DNA of 64,000 nucleotides from Cytobacillus oceanisediminis. GTDB taxonomy: Bacteria; Bacillota; Bacilli; Bacillales; Cytobacillaceae. The notes beneath the pieces were generated by a model. The model worked only from the letters and a program-made list of their open reading frames with translations. It was not told the origin of the DNA and ran no database searches. Shown here one piece after another: positions 1 through 8,637 of this stretch. Position 1 is the first letter of the stretch. Each line of letters starts with the position of its first letter. The position numbers and the translations under genes were made by a program. The stretch lies in the NCBI RefSeq assembly GCF_003182355.1, contig NZ_QGTW01000021.1, forward strand, positions 1-64,000, read 5' to 3'.

Positions 1-140
<140 letters not shown>

Positions 141-217
141 AGTCATTGGTGATACTCGGCAGCACTTCTTCATGCATTATCTAGTTTTGAAGGAATGAAT
201 TTTCTTCAAACCAAATA

Positions 218-335
<118 letters not shown>

Positions 336-340
336 AAATG

Positions 341-371
341 AAGAGTACCTGAATAGGTGCTCTTTTTTTAT
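341..371 (+). terminator. Intrinsic terminator of the rRNA operon
   Basis: A perfect 10-bp stem (AAGAGTACCT / AGGTGCTCTT, one G-T pair) with a GAAT loop is followed by a run of seven T. It sits 5 nt after the 5S gene and ends the rRNA operon. Confidence 0.93.
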
Positions 372-927
372 TGGTTTCAAGATCCTTTTTGGTATAAATA
401 TCAATATACCTTAAGATACTTCTCTTTTAAGGTGATTCTAAATGATCTTACCTTTATTTTTCAAAGATATCGGTCACTTTCATGGATATATCGGCCAGAA
501 TTTTATTTTATCGGTCACTTTTTCGATTTATCGGTCAGATTTCATTTTTATCGGTCACTTTTTCCATATATCGGTCAGTTGGCTCTATGGCGCCACTTTT
601 AAAGCTATATCCAGCTAAGCAGATTAGAAATCCATGTTTACAATACCCCGGTAGATCACTCTAACTTGTGTCAGATGATAGGTGAATTTTAAATGTTGCT
701 AGAAAACTTTAAAAAATAGGATCTCATATACCGTGCCAGAGCCCTTTACAAACAAATCTCCTTATTTACTGCCTCCCTTCTTCAGAGTTACATATGATTC
801 CAAAATTCATCACTATATTCCCGTCCTAAACTATTATTTTTAAAATGCATACAAATTTCCTCTGCACCCAAGCACAAACATGCCAATTCTAAAATATATT
901 GTTATCGACATTAACTCCCATTTTCAG
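372..927. other. Intergenic region between the rRNA operon and ctsR
   Basis: No credible gene is visible. Short reading frames at 357-664 lack ribosome binding sites and run across a tandem repeat. The only structured part is the 20-bp repeat array at 468-578. The rest, 580-927, is AT-rich sequence without recognisable elements. Confidence 0.7.
468..578 (+). repeat. Six-copy 20-bp tandem array (TATCGGTCAC/G core)
   Basis: The decamer TATCGGTCAC or TATCGGTCAG starts at 468, 489 (as TATCGGCCAG), 509, 529, 549 and 569. The spacing is 21, 20, 20, 20 and 20 bp. The copies alternate strictly between CAC and CAG, so the higher-order unit is about 40 bp. Sequence between the cores is T-rich and less conserved. 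Function unknown. Confidence 0.9.
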
Positions 928-954
928 GTTTGAGAAGTCAAAAAATAGGGGAAA
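928..954 (+). promoter_or_regulatory. Candidate SigB-type promoter upstream of ctsR
   Basis: GTTTGA at 928-933 and GGGAAA at 949-954, 15 bp apart, resemble the sigma-B consensus (GTTTAA, 13-15 bp, GGGTAT). The B. subtilis ctsR operon is known to have a SigB promoter upstream of its SigA promoter, which supports the reading. The match is imperfect. Confidence 0.4.
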
Positions 955-972
955 ATTATTAACACCCGCCAA

Positions 973-1002
973 TTGCAAGAAATTACATAAATCATGTATA
1001 AT
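973..1002 (+). promoter_or_regulatory. SigA promoter of the ctsR-mcsA-mcsB-clpC operon
   Basis: TTGCAA (973-978), an 18-bp spacer and a perfect TATAAT (997-1002) form a vegetative promoter. Transcription would start at about 1009, inside the CtsR operator that follows, so bound repressor would block initiation. Confidence 0.8.
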
Positions 1003-1005
1003 TAA

Positions 1006-1022
1006 AGTCAAATATAGTCAAA
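1006..1022 (+). promoter_or_regulatory. CtsR operator (CtsR box)
   Basis: Two perfect direct heptads AGTCAAA (1006-1012 and 1016-1022) are separated by TAT, matching the known CtsR operator RGTCAAA-NAN-RGTCAAA. The box overlaps the expected +1 of the SigA promoter. It predicts autoregulation and heat induction of this operon. Confidence 0.93.
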
Positions 1023-1042
1023 GTCAGATAGGGGGAGGCTTG

Positions 1043-1504
1043 GTGAGAAATATATCCGACATAATTGAGAATTATCTAAAACAGGTTTTAGAAAAGAGCG
1101 AGAGGGAAATCGTGGAAATAAAAAGAAGTGAAATTGCTGATAAATTTCAATGTGTGCCCTCTCAGATCAATTATGTTATCAACACCCGCTTTACGATTGA
1201 AAAAGGCTATGTCGTGGAGAGTAAGCGGGGCGGCGGAGGCTATATCCGGATTATGAAAGTCCAGTCTTATGACCACGCTGATTTAATCGACCAGTTGATT
1301 TCATTAGTGCAGGGCCGAATCGCCCAAAGCAGTGCTGAAAATGTAATCTATCGCCTGGTTGAAGAAGAAATCATTACACATAGGGAAGCTAAAATAATGC
1401 TCAGTGTAATTGACCGTTCTGTACTATATATCGATCTGCCTTACCGGGATGAGCTTCGGGCACGGATGTTGAAGGCGATGTTAACTACTTTGAAATATAA
1501 ATAA
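1043..1504 (+). CDS. ctsR: CtsR, class III heat-shock repressor
   Basis: CtsR represses clp genes by binding tandem heptads. It is released on heat stress and degraded after McsB-dependent arginine phosphorylation. The 153-aa product has the winged-helix region with the conserved IKRSEIADKF and the glycine-rich wing SKRGGGGYI, and ends with the usual helical domain. The GTG start at 1043 is chosen because MRNISDII is the typical N-terminus and GGGGGAGG lies 4 nt upstream; TTG at 1040 is an alternative. The longer frame from 899 runs through the promoter and operator and is not the gene. First gene of its operon. Confidence 0.95.
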   Translation: MRNISDIIENYLKQVLEKSEREIVEIKRSEIADKFQCVPSQINYVINTRFTIEKGYVVESKRGGGGYIRIMKVQSYDHADLIDQLISLVQGRIAQSSAENVIYRLVEEEIITHREAKIMLSVIDRSVLYIDLPYRDELRARMLKAMLTTLKYK

Positions 1505-1531
1505 GTTTTAGCGAGCTGGAGAGGTGAAGTA

Positions 1532-2080
1532 ATGATTTGTCAGGAGTGTAATCAAAGACCGGCCACGCTGCATTTTACAAAGGTGGTAAATGGTGAGAAA
1601 GCAGAGTTTCATCTTTGCGAGAAGTGTGCGCAGGAAAAAGGTGAAATGTTCATGCTTGGCAGCGGTTCCGGTTTTTCAATAAATAATTTGCTGGCAGGCC
1701 TGCTGAATATTGAACCTGCGTTTCAGGGATCGAAACAGGATCCTTTCCAGCAGGAAAAGGTTCTGCAGTGTGAACAATGTTCCATGACCTTTCAGCAGTT
1801 TATTAAAGTAGGGCGATTTGGATGCGCTCATTGCTATGAGACCTTTATAGACCATCTGAATCCTATTCTTAGAAGGCTGCACAGCGGGAATTCCTCACAT
1901 AACGGAAAAATTCCTGCAAGAATAGGCGGAACTATTCATTTGCGAAGGAATATCGACGAACTGAAACATAAGTTAAAAGAAATGATTGCCCAAGAAGAGT
2001 TTGAAAAAGCGGCAGAATTGAGAGACGAAGTAAGGAAGCTGGAAAAACAGCTGAATGCCAATCATGAGGGAGGGGAATAA
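1532..2080 (+). CDS. mcsA: McsA, zinc-binding activator of McsB arginine kinase
   Basis: McsA activates the protein arginine kinase McsB and tunes CtsR activity. The 182-aa protein has zinc-ligand pairs CxxC at 3/6, 29/32, 80/83 and 98/101. A C-terminal UVR-type motif (about residues 143-174, containing EFEKAAELRDE) resembles the interaction helix of UvrB and ClpC. It lies 27 nt after ctsR, with the stop 2 nt before the mcsB start, so translation is probably coupled. Length and layout match the B. subtilis protein. Confidence 0.95.
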   Translation: MICQECNQRPATLHFTKVVNGEKAEFHLCEKCAQEKGEMFMLGSGSGFSINNLLAGLLNIEPAFQGSKQDPFQQEKVLQCEQCSMTFQQFIKVGRFGCAHCYETFIDHLNPILRRLHSGNSSHNGKIPARIGGTIHLRRNIDELKHKLKEMIAQEEFEKAAELRDEVRKLEKQLNANHEGGE

Positions 2081-2082
2081 GC

Positions 2083-3162
2083 TTGTCGCTGGAACGTTTT
2101 ATGAATCAAGCTATTAGCTCCTGGATGAGTGCAGAAGGCCCTGATTCCGATATTGTCTTAAGTTCACGAATCAGGCTCGCGCGCAATATTAAACAATATA
2201 AATTCCCTACTTTATTTTCAAACGAAGAAGCAAAAGCGGTTATCCAAAAAGTGAAGAATAGGGTGGAGCATTCTTCTATTTCAAAACTTGGAGATCTGGA
2301 GCTCCTATTAATGGATGAACTTCAGCCTCTTCAAAAAAGAGTGCTAATGGAAAAACACTTAATCAGTCCCCATCTTGCTGAGAATTCAACTCATGGTGCC
2401 TGCCTTCTTTCAGCAAATGAAGAGGTAAGCATTATGATTAATGAAGAAGACCATATACGGATTCAATGTTTGTTTCCGGGGTTTCAGCTTTTGGAAGCCT
2501 TAAGTATGGCAAATGAAATAGATGATTGGCTGGAGGAAGAGGCCGATTATGCTTTTGATGAAAATGTTGGCTTTTTAACAAGCTGCCCGACAAATGTGGG
2601 GACTGGACTGAGAGCATCCGTAATGATGCACTTGCCAGGACTTGTGCTTACCCAGCAAATGAACCGGATTATTCCGGCGATTAATCAGCTTGGCCTAGTT
2701 GTTAGAGGAATTTACGGTGAAGGCAGCGAAGCATTAGGAAACATATTTCAAGTTTCAAATCAGATCACACTCGGAAAATCAGAAGAGGATATCGTAGAGG
2801 ATCTGAAAAGTGTTGTCAGCCAGCTAATTTCACAGGAAAGATCAGCAAGGGAAGCATTAGCAAAGACTTCTAACATACAATTAGAAGACAGAGTCTTCCG
2901 CTCTTATGGCGTTTTATCCAATTGCAGAATTATTGAATCGAAGGAAGCCGCTCAATGCTTATCCGATGTTCGCCTGGGAATAGATATGCAGTATATAAAA
3001 GACATATCAAAAAATATTTTAAATGAGCTGATGATCCTGACACAGCCCGGCTTTTTGCAGCAATATGCAGGCGGGCCGCTTAGGCCTCATGAACGCGATA
3101 TCCGCAGGGCTTCATTAATCAGGGAAAGACTAAAAATGGAAGATCAAGAGTTGGGAGGATGA
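2083..3162 (+). CDS. mcsB: McsB, protein arginine kinase
   Basis: McsB phosphorylates arginines in proteins, marking them for ClpCP degradation, and inactivates CtsR. It has the phosphagen (guanidino) kinase fold: SSRIRLARN near residues 27-35 and the active-site stretch TSCPTNVGTG, with Cys168. The C-terminal RPHERDIRR region corresponds to the phosphoarginine-sensing part of the family. The 359-aa frame starts at TTG 2083, as expected for the MSLERF N-terminus, behind AGGGAGGGG near the mcsA stop. It ends 4 nt before clpC. Confidence 0.95.
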   Translation: MSLERFMNQAISSWMSAEGPDSDIVLSSRIRLARNIKQYKFPTLFSNEEAKAVIQKVKNRVEHSSISKLGDLELLLMDELQPLQKRVLMEKHLISPHLAENSTHGACLLSANEEVSIMINEEDHIRIQCLFPGFQLLEALSMANEIDDWLEEEADYAFDENVGFLTSCPTNVGTGLRASVMMHLPGLVLTQQMNRIIPAINQLGLVVRGIYGEGSEALGNIFQVSNQITLGKSEEDIVEDLKSVVSQLISQERSAREALAKTSNIQLEDRVFRSYGVLSNCRIIESKEAAQCLSDVRLGIDMQYIKDISKNILNELMILTQPGFLQQYAGGPLRPHERDIRRASLIRERLKMEDQELGG

Positions 3163-3166
3163 AATT

Positions 3167-5617
3167 ATGATGTTCGGACGTTTTACGGAAAGAGCTCAGA
3201 AGGTATTAGCTTTAGCACAGGAGGAAGCAATCCGTTTAGGCCACAATAACATCGGGACAGAGCATATCCTGCTTGGACTGGTACGCGAAGGAGAAGGAAT
3301 AGCCGCAAAAGCCCTCTATGCATTGGGCCTCGGTTCTGAGAAAATCCAAAAAGAGGTTGAAAATCTAATAGGCAGAGGACAGGATGCTTCCCAGACTATC
3401 CATTATACACCGCGTGCTAAAAAGGTAATTGAACTTTCCATGGATGAAGCTAGAAAGCTTGGACACTCCTATGTTGGAACCGAGCATATCCTGCTGGGGC
3501 TTATCCGGGAAGGAGAAGGTGTTGCAGCAAGGGTCCTCAATAACCTTGGAGTCAGCCTCAATAAGGCACGCCAGCAAGTGCTGCAGCTTTTGGGCAGCAA
3601 TGAGTCTGGAAACCATCAAGGTGGTTCTGCGGCTAATGCCAATACGCCAACTCTTGATGGATTAGCCCGAGATTTAACGGCTATTGCAAGGGAAGGAAGC
3701 TTGGATCCGGTAATCGGGCGCAGCAAAGAAATCCAGCGTGTCATTGAAGTATTAAGCCGCCGTACGAAAAACAACCCGGTTCTTATTGGTGAGCCAGGGG
3801 TTGGTAAAACAGCAATTGCAGAGGGATTGGCACAGCAAATCATTAACAATGAAGTGCCGGAAACTCTTCGTGATAAAAGGGTTATGACGCTTGATATGGG
3901 TACAGTTGTAGCAGGTACTAAATATCGCGGTGAATTTGAGGACCGCCTGAAAAAGGTGATGGATGAAATCAGGCAGGCGGGTAATATTATTTTATTCATT
4001 GATGAGCTTCATACTTTAATAGGTGCCGGCGGAGCTGAAGGTGCCATTGATGCGTCAAATATCTTAAAACCGTCTCTAGCTCGCGGTGAGCTTCAGTGTA
4101 TTGGAGCAACTACACTTGATGAGTATAGAAAATACATCGAAAAGGATGCGGCGCTTGAAAGGCGTTTCCAGCCGATAACGGTTGATGAACCTACTGCAGA
4201 AGAATCCGTACAGATTTTGCAGGGACTGCGTGATCGCTATGAAGCCCACCATCGAGTAACCATTACAGATGAAGCAATTGCGGCAGCTGTAAAGCTTTCA
4301 GACCGCTATATCTCAGACCGATTCCTTCCGGATAAAGCGATTGATTTAATAGATGAAGCGGGTTCAAAGGTAAGGCTTCGCTCCTATACAACTCCGCCTA
4401 ACTTAAAAGAGCTTGAAGTTAAGCTGGAGGACGTCAGAAAAGAAAAAGATGCTGCAGTTCAAAGCCAGGAGTTTGAAAAAGCCGCTTCTTTAAGGGATAC
4501 AGAGCAGCGCCTGCGTGAGCAGCTTGAAGAAACAAAGAAAACGTGGAAAGAAAAACAAGGCAAGGAGAACAGTGAAGTAACGGTTGAGGATATTGCCAAT
4601 GTAGTATCGAGCTGGACTGGAATTCCTGTTTCCAAATTGGCACAAACAGAAACAGAAAAGCTTCTAAACCTGGAAGAAATCCTTCATTCCCGTGTAATTG
4701 GGCAGGAGGAGGCTGTAAAAGCTATTTCTAAGGCAGTCCGCCGTGCGCGTGCAGGACTTAAAGATCCTAAGCGCCCAATCGGTTCCTTTGTATTCCTAGG
4801 TCCAACAGGGGTTGGTAAAACGGAGCTAGCCCGTGCATTGGCAGAAGCGATGTTCGGTGATGAGGATGCCATGATTCGCATCGACATGTCCGAGTACATG
4901 GAGAAGCACTCAACATCCCGGTTGGTAGGATCGCCTCCAGGATATGTAGGCTATGAAGAAGGCGGACAGTTAACGGAAAAGGTTCGGAGAAAGCCATACT
5001 CAGTTGTTCTTCTGGATGAAATCGAAAAAGCGCATCCTGATGTGTTCAATATCCTATTGCAGGTATTGGAAGACGGAAGATTAACAGATTCAAAAGGAAG
5101 AACAGTTGACTTCCGCAATACTGTTCTCATTATGACTTCCAATGTTGGTGCTGAGGCGCTTAAGCGCAACAAATATGTAGGCTTCAATATCCAGGATGGA
5201 GAACAGGATTATAAAGATATGAAAGGTAAAGTAATGGAAGAGATGAAGAAATCCTTCCGTCCGGAATTCCTTAACCGTATCGATGAAATTATTGTTTTCC
5301 ATGCATTGGAGAAAAAGCATCTTCAGGAAATTGTTTCGCTTATGTCTGACACATTAACAAAGCGACTAAAAGAACAGGATATCACGCTGGAATTAACAGA
5401 TGCGGCCAAAGAGAAAATTTCGGTTGAAGGCTATGATCCGGAGTATGGAGCACGTCCTCTCCGCAGAGCTATTCAAAAGCATATAGAGGACCGTTTATCC
5501 GAGGAACTGTTAAAGGGAACAGTCCTAACTGGTCAAAGCGTCGTAATAGATGTAAAGGATGGAGAATTTGTTGTTAAAACCGCTGAAGCCAGCGGAACGC
5601 CAAACCTTCAAAAATAA
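3167..5617 (+). CDS. clpC: ClpC, AAA+ unfoldase of the ClpCP protease
   Basis: ClpC is the Hsp100 ATPase that unfolds substrates for ClpP, including arginine-phosphorylated proteins and McsA/McsB and MecA targets. The 816-aa protein has two N-terminal Clp repeats (about 1-145), ATPase domain 1 with Walker A GEPGVGKT (208-215) and Walker B FIDE (277-280), a middle domain with a UVR-like motif (about 411-460), and ATPase domain 2 with GPTGVGKT (545-552) and LLDE (615-618). Sensor and arginine-finger regions look intact. Last gene of the CtsR operon before a strong terminator. Confidence 0.97.
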   Translation: MMFGRFTERAQKVLALAQEEAIRLGHNNIGTEHILLGLVREGEGIAAKALYALGLGSEKIQKEVENLIGRGQDASQTIHYTPRAKKVIELSMDEARKLGHSYVGTEHILLGLIREGEGVAARVLNNLGVSLNKARQQVLQLLGSNESGNHQGGSAANANTPTLDGLARDLTAIAREGSLDPVIGRSKEIQRVIEVLSRRTKNNPVLIGEPGVGKTAIAEGLAQQIINNEVPETLRDKRVMTLDMGTVVAGTKYRGEFEDRLKKVMDEIRQAGNIILFIDELHTLIGAGGAEGAIDASNILKPSLARGELQCIGATTLDEYRKYIEKDAALERRFQPITVDEPTAEESVQILQGLRDRYEAHHRVTITDEAIAAAVKLSDRYISDRFLPDKAIDLIDEAGSKVRLRSYTTPPNLKELEVKLEDVRKEKDAAVQSQEFEKAASLRDTEQRLREQLEETKKTWKEKQGKENSEVTVEDIANVVSSWTGIPVSKLAQTETEKLLNLEEILHSRVIGQEEAVKAISKAVRRARAGLKDPKRPIGSFVFLGPTGVGKTELARALAEAMFGDEDAMIRIDMSEYMEKHSTSRLVGSPPGYVGYEEGGQLTEKVRRKPYSVVLLDEIEKAHPDVFNILLQVLEDGRLTDSKGRTVDFRNTVLIMTSNVGAEALKRNKYVGFNIQDGEQDYKDMKGKVMEEMKKSFRPEFLNRIDEIIVFHALEKKHLQEIVSLMSDTLTKRLKEQDITLELTDAAKEKISVEGYDPEYGARPLRRAIQKHIEDRLSEELLKGTVLTGQSVVIDVKDGEFVVKTAEASGTPNLQK

Positions 5618-5646
5618 ATATTTGACATCCAAAGACTGAACACAGC

Positions 5647-5685
5647 AAAAAGGTACACGTCCCTGTATACGTGTACCTTTTTGTA
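5647..5685 (+). terminator. Terminator after clpC
   Basis: A 14-bp perfect stem (AAAAAGGTACACGT / ACGTGTACCTTTTT) with an 8-nt loop starts 30 nt after clpC. The A-run and T-run lie inside the stem, so it could work in both directions. It separates the ctsR operon from radA. Confidence 0.92.
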
Positions 5686-5943
5686 CTCTTTTAGGCAAAA
5701 TCATTAAAATGTGATATCGCAGTGTTCAAACGGGTTTATTTGGCAGTTTTATGTTAATTTTAAAGGAGATAAAAAGGATTATTTTATAATTTCATCATGA
5801 AAGCATTTTAAGACGCATGAAAAAGGGAATAGGAAAGTAAACCGCAATTCTCTCATTACTGGCTTCTCCGCAAAAGTACGGTGATAACGTTTGAGATTTC
5901 CTTTATGGCGACTGAAATGGATGTTCAGAGAAGGAGAAGAAGT
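5686..5943. other. Leader region before radA
   Basis: About 260 bp with no gene. A TATAAT is present at 5785-5790 but has no good -35 at the right distance, so I do not call a promoter. An in-frame extension of radA back to 5881 (GTG) has no ribosome binding site and is not conserved. Confidence 0.5.
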
Positions 5944-7323
5944 ATGGCTAAAAGAAAAACAAAGTTTATGTGCCAGGAATGCGGCTATGAATCACCAAAA
6001 TGGATGGGAAAATGTCCGGGCTGCGGCCAGTGGAATACAATGGTTGAAGAGGTGGAAAAGCCGGCATCAACCAGAAGGGGAGCTTTTGCCCATTCAGAGG
6101 GATCGGCTATAATGGCGAAAGCAACGCCAATCACATCAATTGAAACAGTCAGCGAACCGCGTATTTATACGGACTTAAATGAATTGAACCGCGTATTGGG
6201 CGGCGGAATTGTCCGTGGTTCTTTAGTTTTAATTGGAGGAGACCCTGGTATCGGAAAATCAACGCTGCTTCTACAGGTTTCGTCACAGCTGGCGAACAAG
6301 AAGCATTCAGTTTTATATATATCGGGTGAAGAATCGATGCGCCAGACAAAGCTGCGTGCTGATCGCTTAGGGGTTTCTTCAGAAAGTTTGCTGGTTTATT
6401 CGGAAACAAGCCTTGATGAAATCAGCAGAACCATTGGTAGTGTTAACCCTGATTTTGTTATTATCGATTCCATTCAAACGATCTTCCATCCGGAAGTCAC
6501 ATCTGCACCAGGGAGTGTTTCCCAGGTACGGGAATGTACAGCCGAGCTGATGAGGATCGGCAAAACAAAAGGAATCGCCATTTTTATCGTTGGACATGTT
6601 ACAAAGGAAGGATCGATCGCAGGTCCAAGGATTTTGGAACATATGGTTGATACCGTTTTATACTTTGAAGGCGAACGCCATCATACATACCGTATTTTAC
6701 GTGCTGTAAAAAACAGGTTTGGATCAACAAACGAAATGGGCATTTTTGAAATGAAGGAAGCCGGTCTAGAGGAAGTCGCGAATCCATCGGAAATTTTCCT
6801 TGAGGAACGATCTCAGGGGGCTGCTGGTTCTACTGTCGTGGCCTCAATGGAGGGTACAAGGCCTGTACTGGTTGAAATTCAGGCACTGATTTCTCCAACA
6901 AGCTTTGGAAATCCAAGGCGTATGGCTACGGGAATTGATCATAATCGTGTCCCGCTCCTTATGGCCGTTTTAGAAAAAAGAGTGGGAATGCTGCTGCAAA
7001 ATCAGGATGCATACCTGAAAGTAGCAGGAGGAGTAAAGCTTGATGAACCGGCCATCGATTTGGCCATTGCCGTAAGCATTGCTTCAAGTTTTCGTGATAA
7101 ACCAACAAAAGCGACAGATTGTATAATTGGAGAAGTAGGGCTGACAGGAGAGGTCCGGAGAGTCTCAAGAATTGAACAGAGAGTACAAGAAGCGGCAAAG
7201 CTGGGATTTGAGAGAGTCATTTTGCCTGCGAATAATCTTGGAGGCTGGAGTGCGCCAAAAGGGATTGATTTAATCGGAGTAGGTTCTGTCAGTGAAGCAC
7301 TAAAGGCTGCGTTAGGGGGATAA
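5944..7323 (+). CDS. radA: RadA/Sms, DNA repair and recombination ATPase
   Basis: RadA is a RecA-like ATPase that helps process recombination intermediates and branch migration. The 459-aa protein has an N-terminal C4 zinc finger (Cys10, 13, 24, 27), Walker A GDPGIGKST (99-107), the RadA-specific KNRFG motif (256-260) and a C-terminal Lon-protease-like domain. ATG 5944 follows AGAAGGAGAAG and gives the usual MAKxKxKF start. It ends 2 nt before disA, so the two are cotranscribed, a conserved pairing linked to DNA-damage monitoring. Confidence 0.96.
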   Translation: MAKRKTKFMCQECGYESPKWMGKCPGCGQWNTMVEEVEKPASTRRGAFAHSEGSAIMAKATPITSIETVSEPRIYTDLNELNRVLGGGIVRGSLVLIGGDPGIGKSTLLLQVSSQLANKKHSVLYISGEESMRQTKLRADRLGVSSESLLVYSETSLDEISRTIGSVNPDFVIIDSIQTIFHPEVTSAPGSVSQVRECTAELMRIGKTKGIAIFIVGHVTKEGSIAGPRILEHMVDTVLYFEGERHHTYRILRAVKNRFGSTNEMGIFEMKEAGLEEVANPSEIFLEERSQGAAGSTVVASMEGTRPVLVEIQALISPTSFGNPRRMATGIDHNRVPLLMAVLEKRVGMLLQNQDAYLKVAGGVKLDEPAIDLAIAVSIASSFRDKPTKATDCIIGEVGLTGEVRRVSRIEQRVQEAAKLGFERVILPANNLGGWSAPKGIDLIGVGSVSEALKAALGG

Positions 7324-7325
7324 AT

Positions 7326-8399
7326 ATGGAGACAAAAAAATTGGGCGAAAAAACAATGAGCGAAATCCTTCAATTTATGGCTCCGGGTACGCCTATCAGA
7401 GAAGGGATTGATAATGTCCTTCGCGCCAATACTGGCGGCTTGATTGTCTTAGGATCAAAAGAAAAAATGAATAGTATTGTGGATGGGGGCTTTTTGATTA
7501 ATTGTCCATTCACACCAAGCTATTTGTATGAGTTGGCTAAAATGGATGGAGCTATTATTTTAAATGAAGAAGGAAACAAAATCTTAATTGCCAATGCCCA
7601 GCTCGCTCCTGATCCAGGTGTTCCATCTACAGAAACAGGAATGCGGCACCGGACTGCTGAAAGGGTTGCCAGGCAGACGGGCGCTTTAGTGATAGCCATT
7701 TCGCAAAGACGCAATGTCATTACATTGTATAAAGGGCCTTCACGTTATGCATTAAGGGATATTGGCGTCATTTTAACGAAGGCGAATGTTGCTGTGCAGA
7801 CACTTGAAAAATATAAAGTGGTTCTTGAACAGAGTATAGGAAACCTGAGCATTCTGGAATTTGAGGAACTTGTTACATATAGTGATATCCTTCATGTTTT
7901 TCATAATATTGAAATGGTCCTGCGCATTAAAAATGAGCTTCTAACTTATTTAAGCGAACTAGGAACAGAGGGAAGGCTTATTCGGCTTCAGATGAATGAA
8001 CTGTTAACAGAGCTTGAGAGAGAAGCAGAGTGGATTATCAGAGATTATGCCCACTCAAAAGGTATTGATTCCAGAGATACGATTATCAAGCTTCAGGAAC
8101 TTTCCAAAGGGGAAATGCTTGAAGACTCCGTAATCCTTAAGCTTTTAGGCTATAACGGATATATTCACACCGAGGAATTCAAATGTCCCCGAGGCTACCG
8201 GGTGCTGAATAAAGTCCCTCGCCTTCCGCCTATTATTATTGAAAATCTAATAAATCGTTTCGAAGAGTTTCCCAATATTATTGCGGCATCAGTAGAGGCG
8301 CTGGATGAAGTGGAAGGAATAGGAGAAGTAAGGGCCAGAAAAATTAAAGAAGGGCTTAAGCTTATAAAAGAGCAGGTTTTTGCGGATCGGCAGCTATAA
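7326..8399 (+). CDS. disA: DisA, DNA-scanning diadenylate cyclase
   Basis: DisA makes cyclic di-AMP from ATP while scanning DNA. Synthesis stops at branched structures, which delays sporulation. The 357-aa protein has the DAC domain with DGA (74-76) and RHR (107-109), a linker helical domain, and a C-terminal helix-hairpin-helix DNA-binding domain (EGIGEVRARKI near the end). It overlaps functionally and positionally with radA (2-nt gap), which is known to restrain DisA activity. Length agrees with the 360-aa B. subtilis protein. Confidence 0.96.
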   Translation: METKKLGEKTMSEILQFMAPGTPIREGIDNVLRANTGGLIVLGSKEKMNSIVDGGFLINCPFTPSYLYELAKMDGAIILNEEGNKILIANAQLAPDPGVPSTETGMRHRTAERVARQTGALVIAISQRRNVITLYKGPSRYALRDIGVILTKANVAVQTLEKYKVVLEQSIGNLSILEFEELVTYSDILHVFHNIEMVLRIKNELLTYLSELGTEGRLIRLQMNELLTELEREAEWIIRDYAHSKGIDSRDTIIKLQELSKGEMLEDSVILKLLGYNGYIHTEEFKCPRGYRVLNKVPRLPPIIIENLINRFEEFPNIIAASVEALDEVEGIGEVRARKIKEGLKLIKEQVFADRQL

Positions 8400-8406
8400 G
8401 AGACCA

Positions 8407-8435
8407 TTGAACTATGTAAATGGTTATGCTAAAAT
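8407..8435 (+). promoter_or_regulatory. SigA extended -10 promoter for yacL
   Basis: TTGAAC (8407-8412), a 17-bp spacer, and TAAAAT (8430-8435) preceded by TGC form an extended -10 promoter right after disA. The remaining 200 bp before yacL hold a weaker TTGACA (8450-8455) with a poor -10. Confidence 0.65.
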
Positions 8436-8637
8436 GGTAAGTTATTTATTTGACAGTTTATTACCAATGGTGCTACCCTTAGGTTGTATTAAAGTATAAA
8501 ATATACAACAAATGGACCTTCATTTTCACGTAGGATTAGTATCCTAAAATAACTTTTAATCAGAAAGATAAAAATCTCTGTATTTGAAGGTTTCAATTTT
8601 GGGAATTTGTTTATAATGAGTAAAAGGAGGTGAAGGA

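Noticed and set aside
899..1042. N-terminal extension of CtsR by 48 residues
   Set aside because: It covers the promoter, CtsR operator and ribosome binding site and does not match CtsR proteins.
3616..3999. 127-codon minus-strand frame in clpC
   Set aside because: Shadow frame opposite the first Walker region of clpC, with no start signal.
8612..8617. TATAAT just upstream of yacL as a promoter
   Set aside because: No -35 hexamer at 16-18 bp; the extended -10 promoter at 8407-8435 is better.
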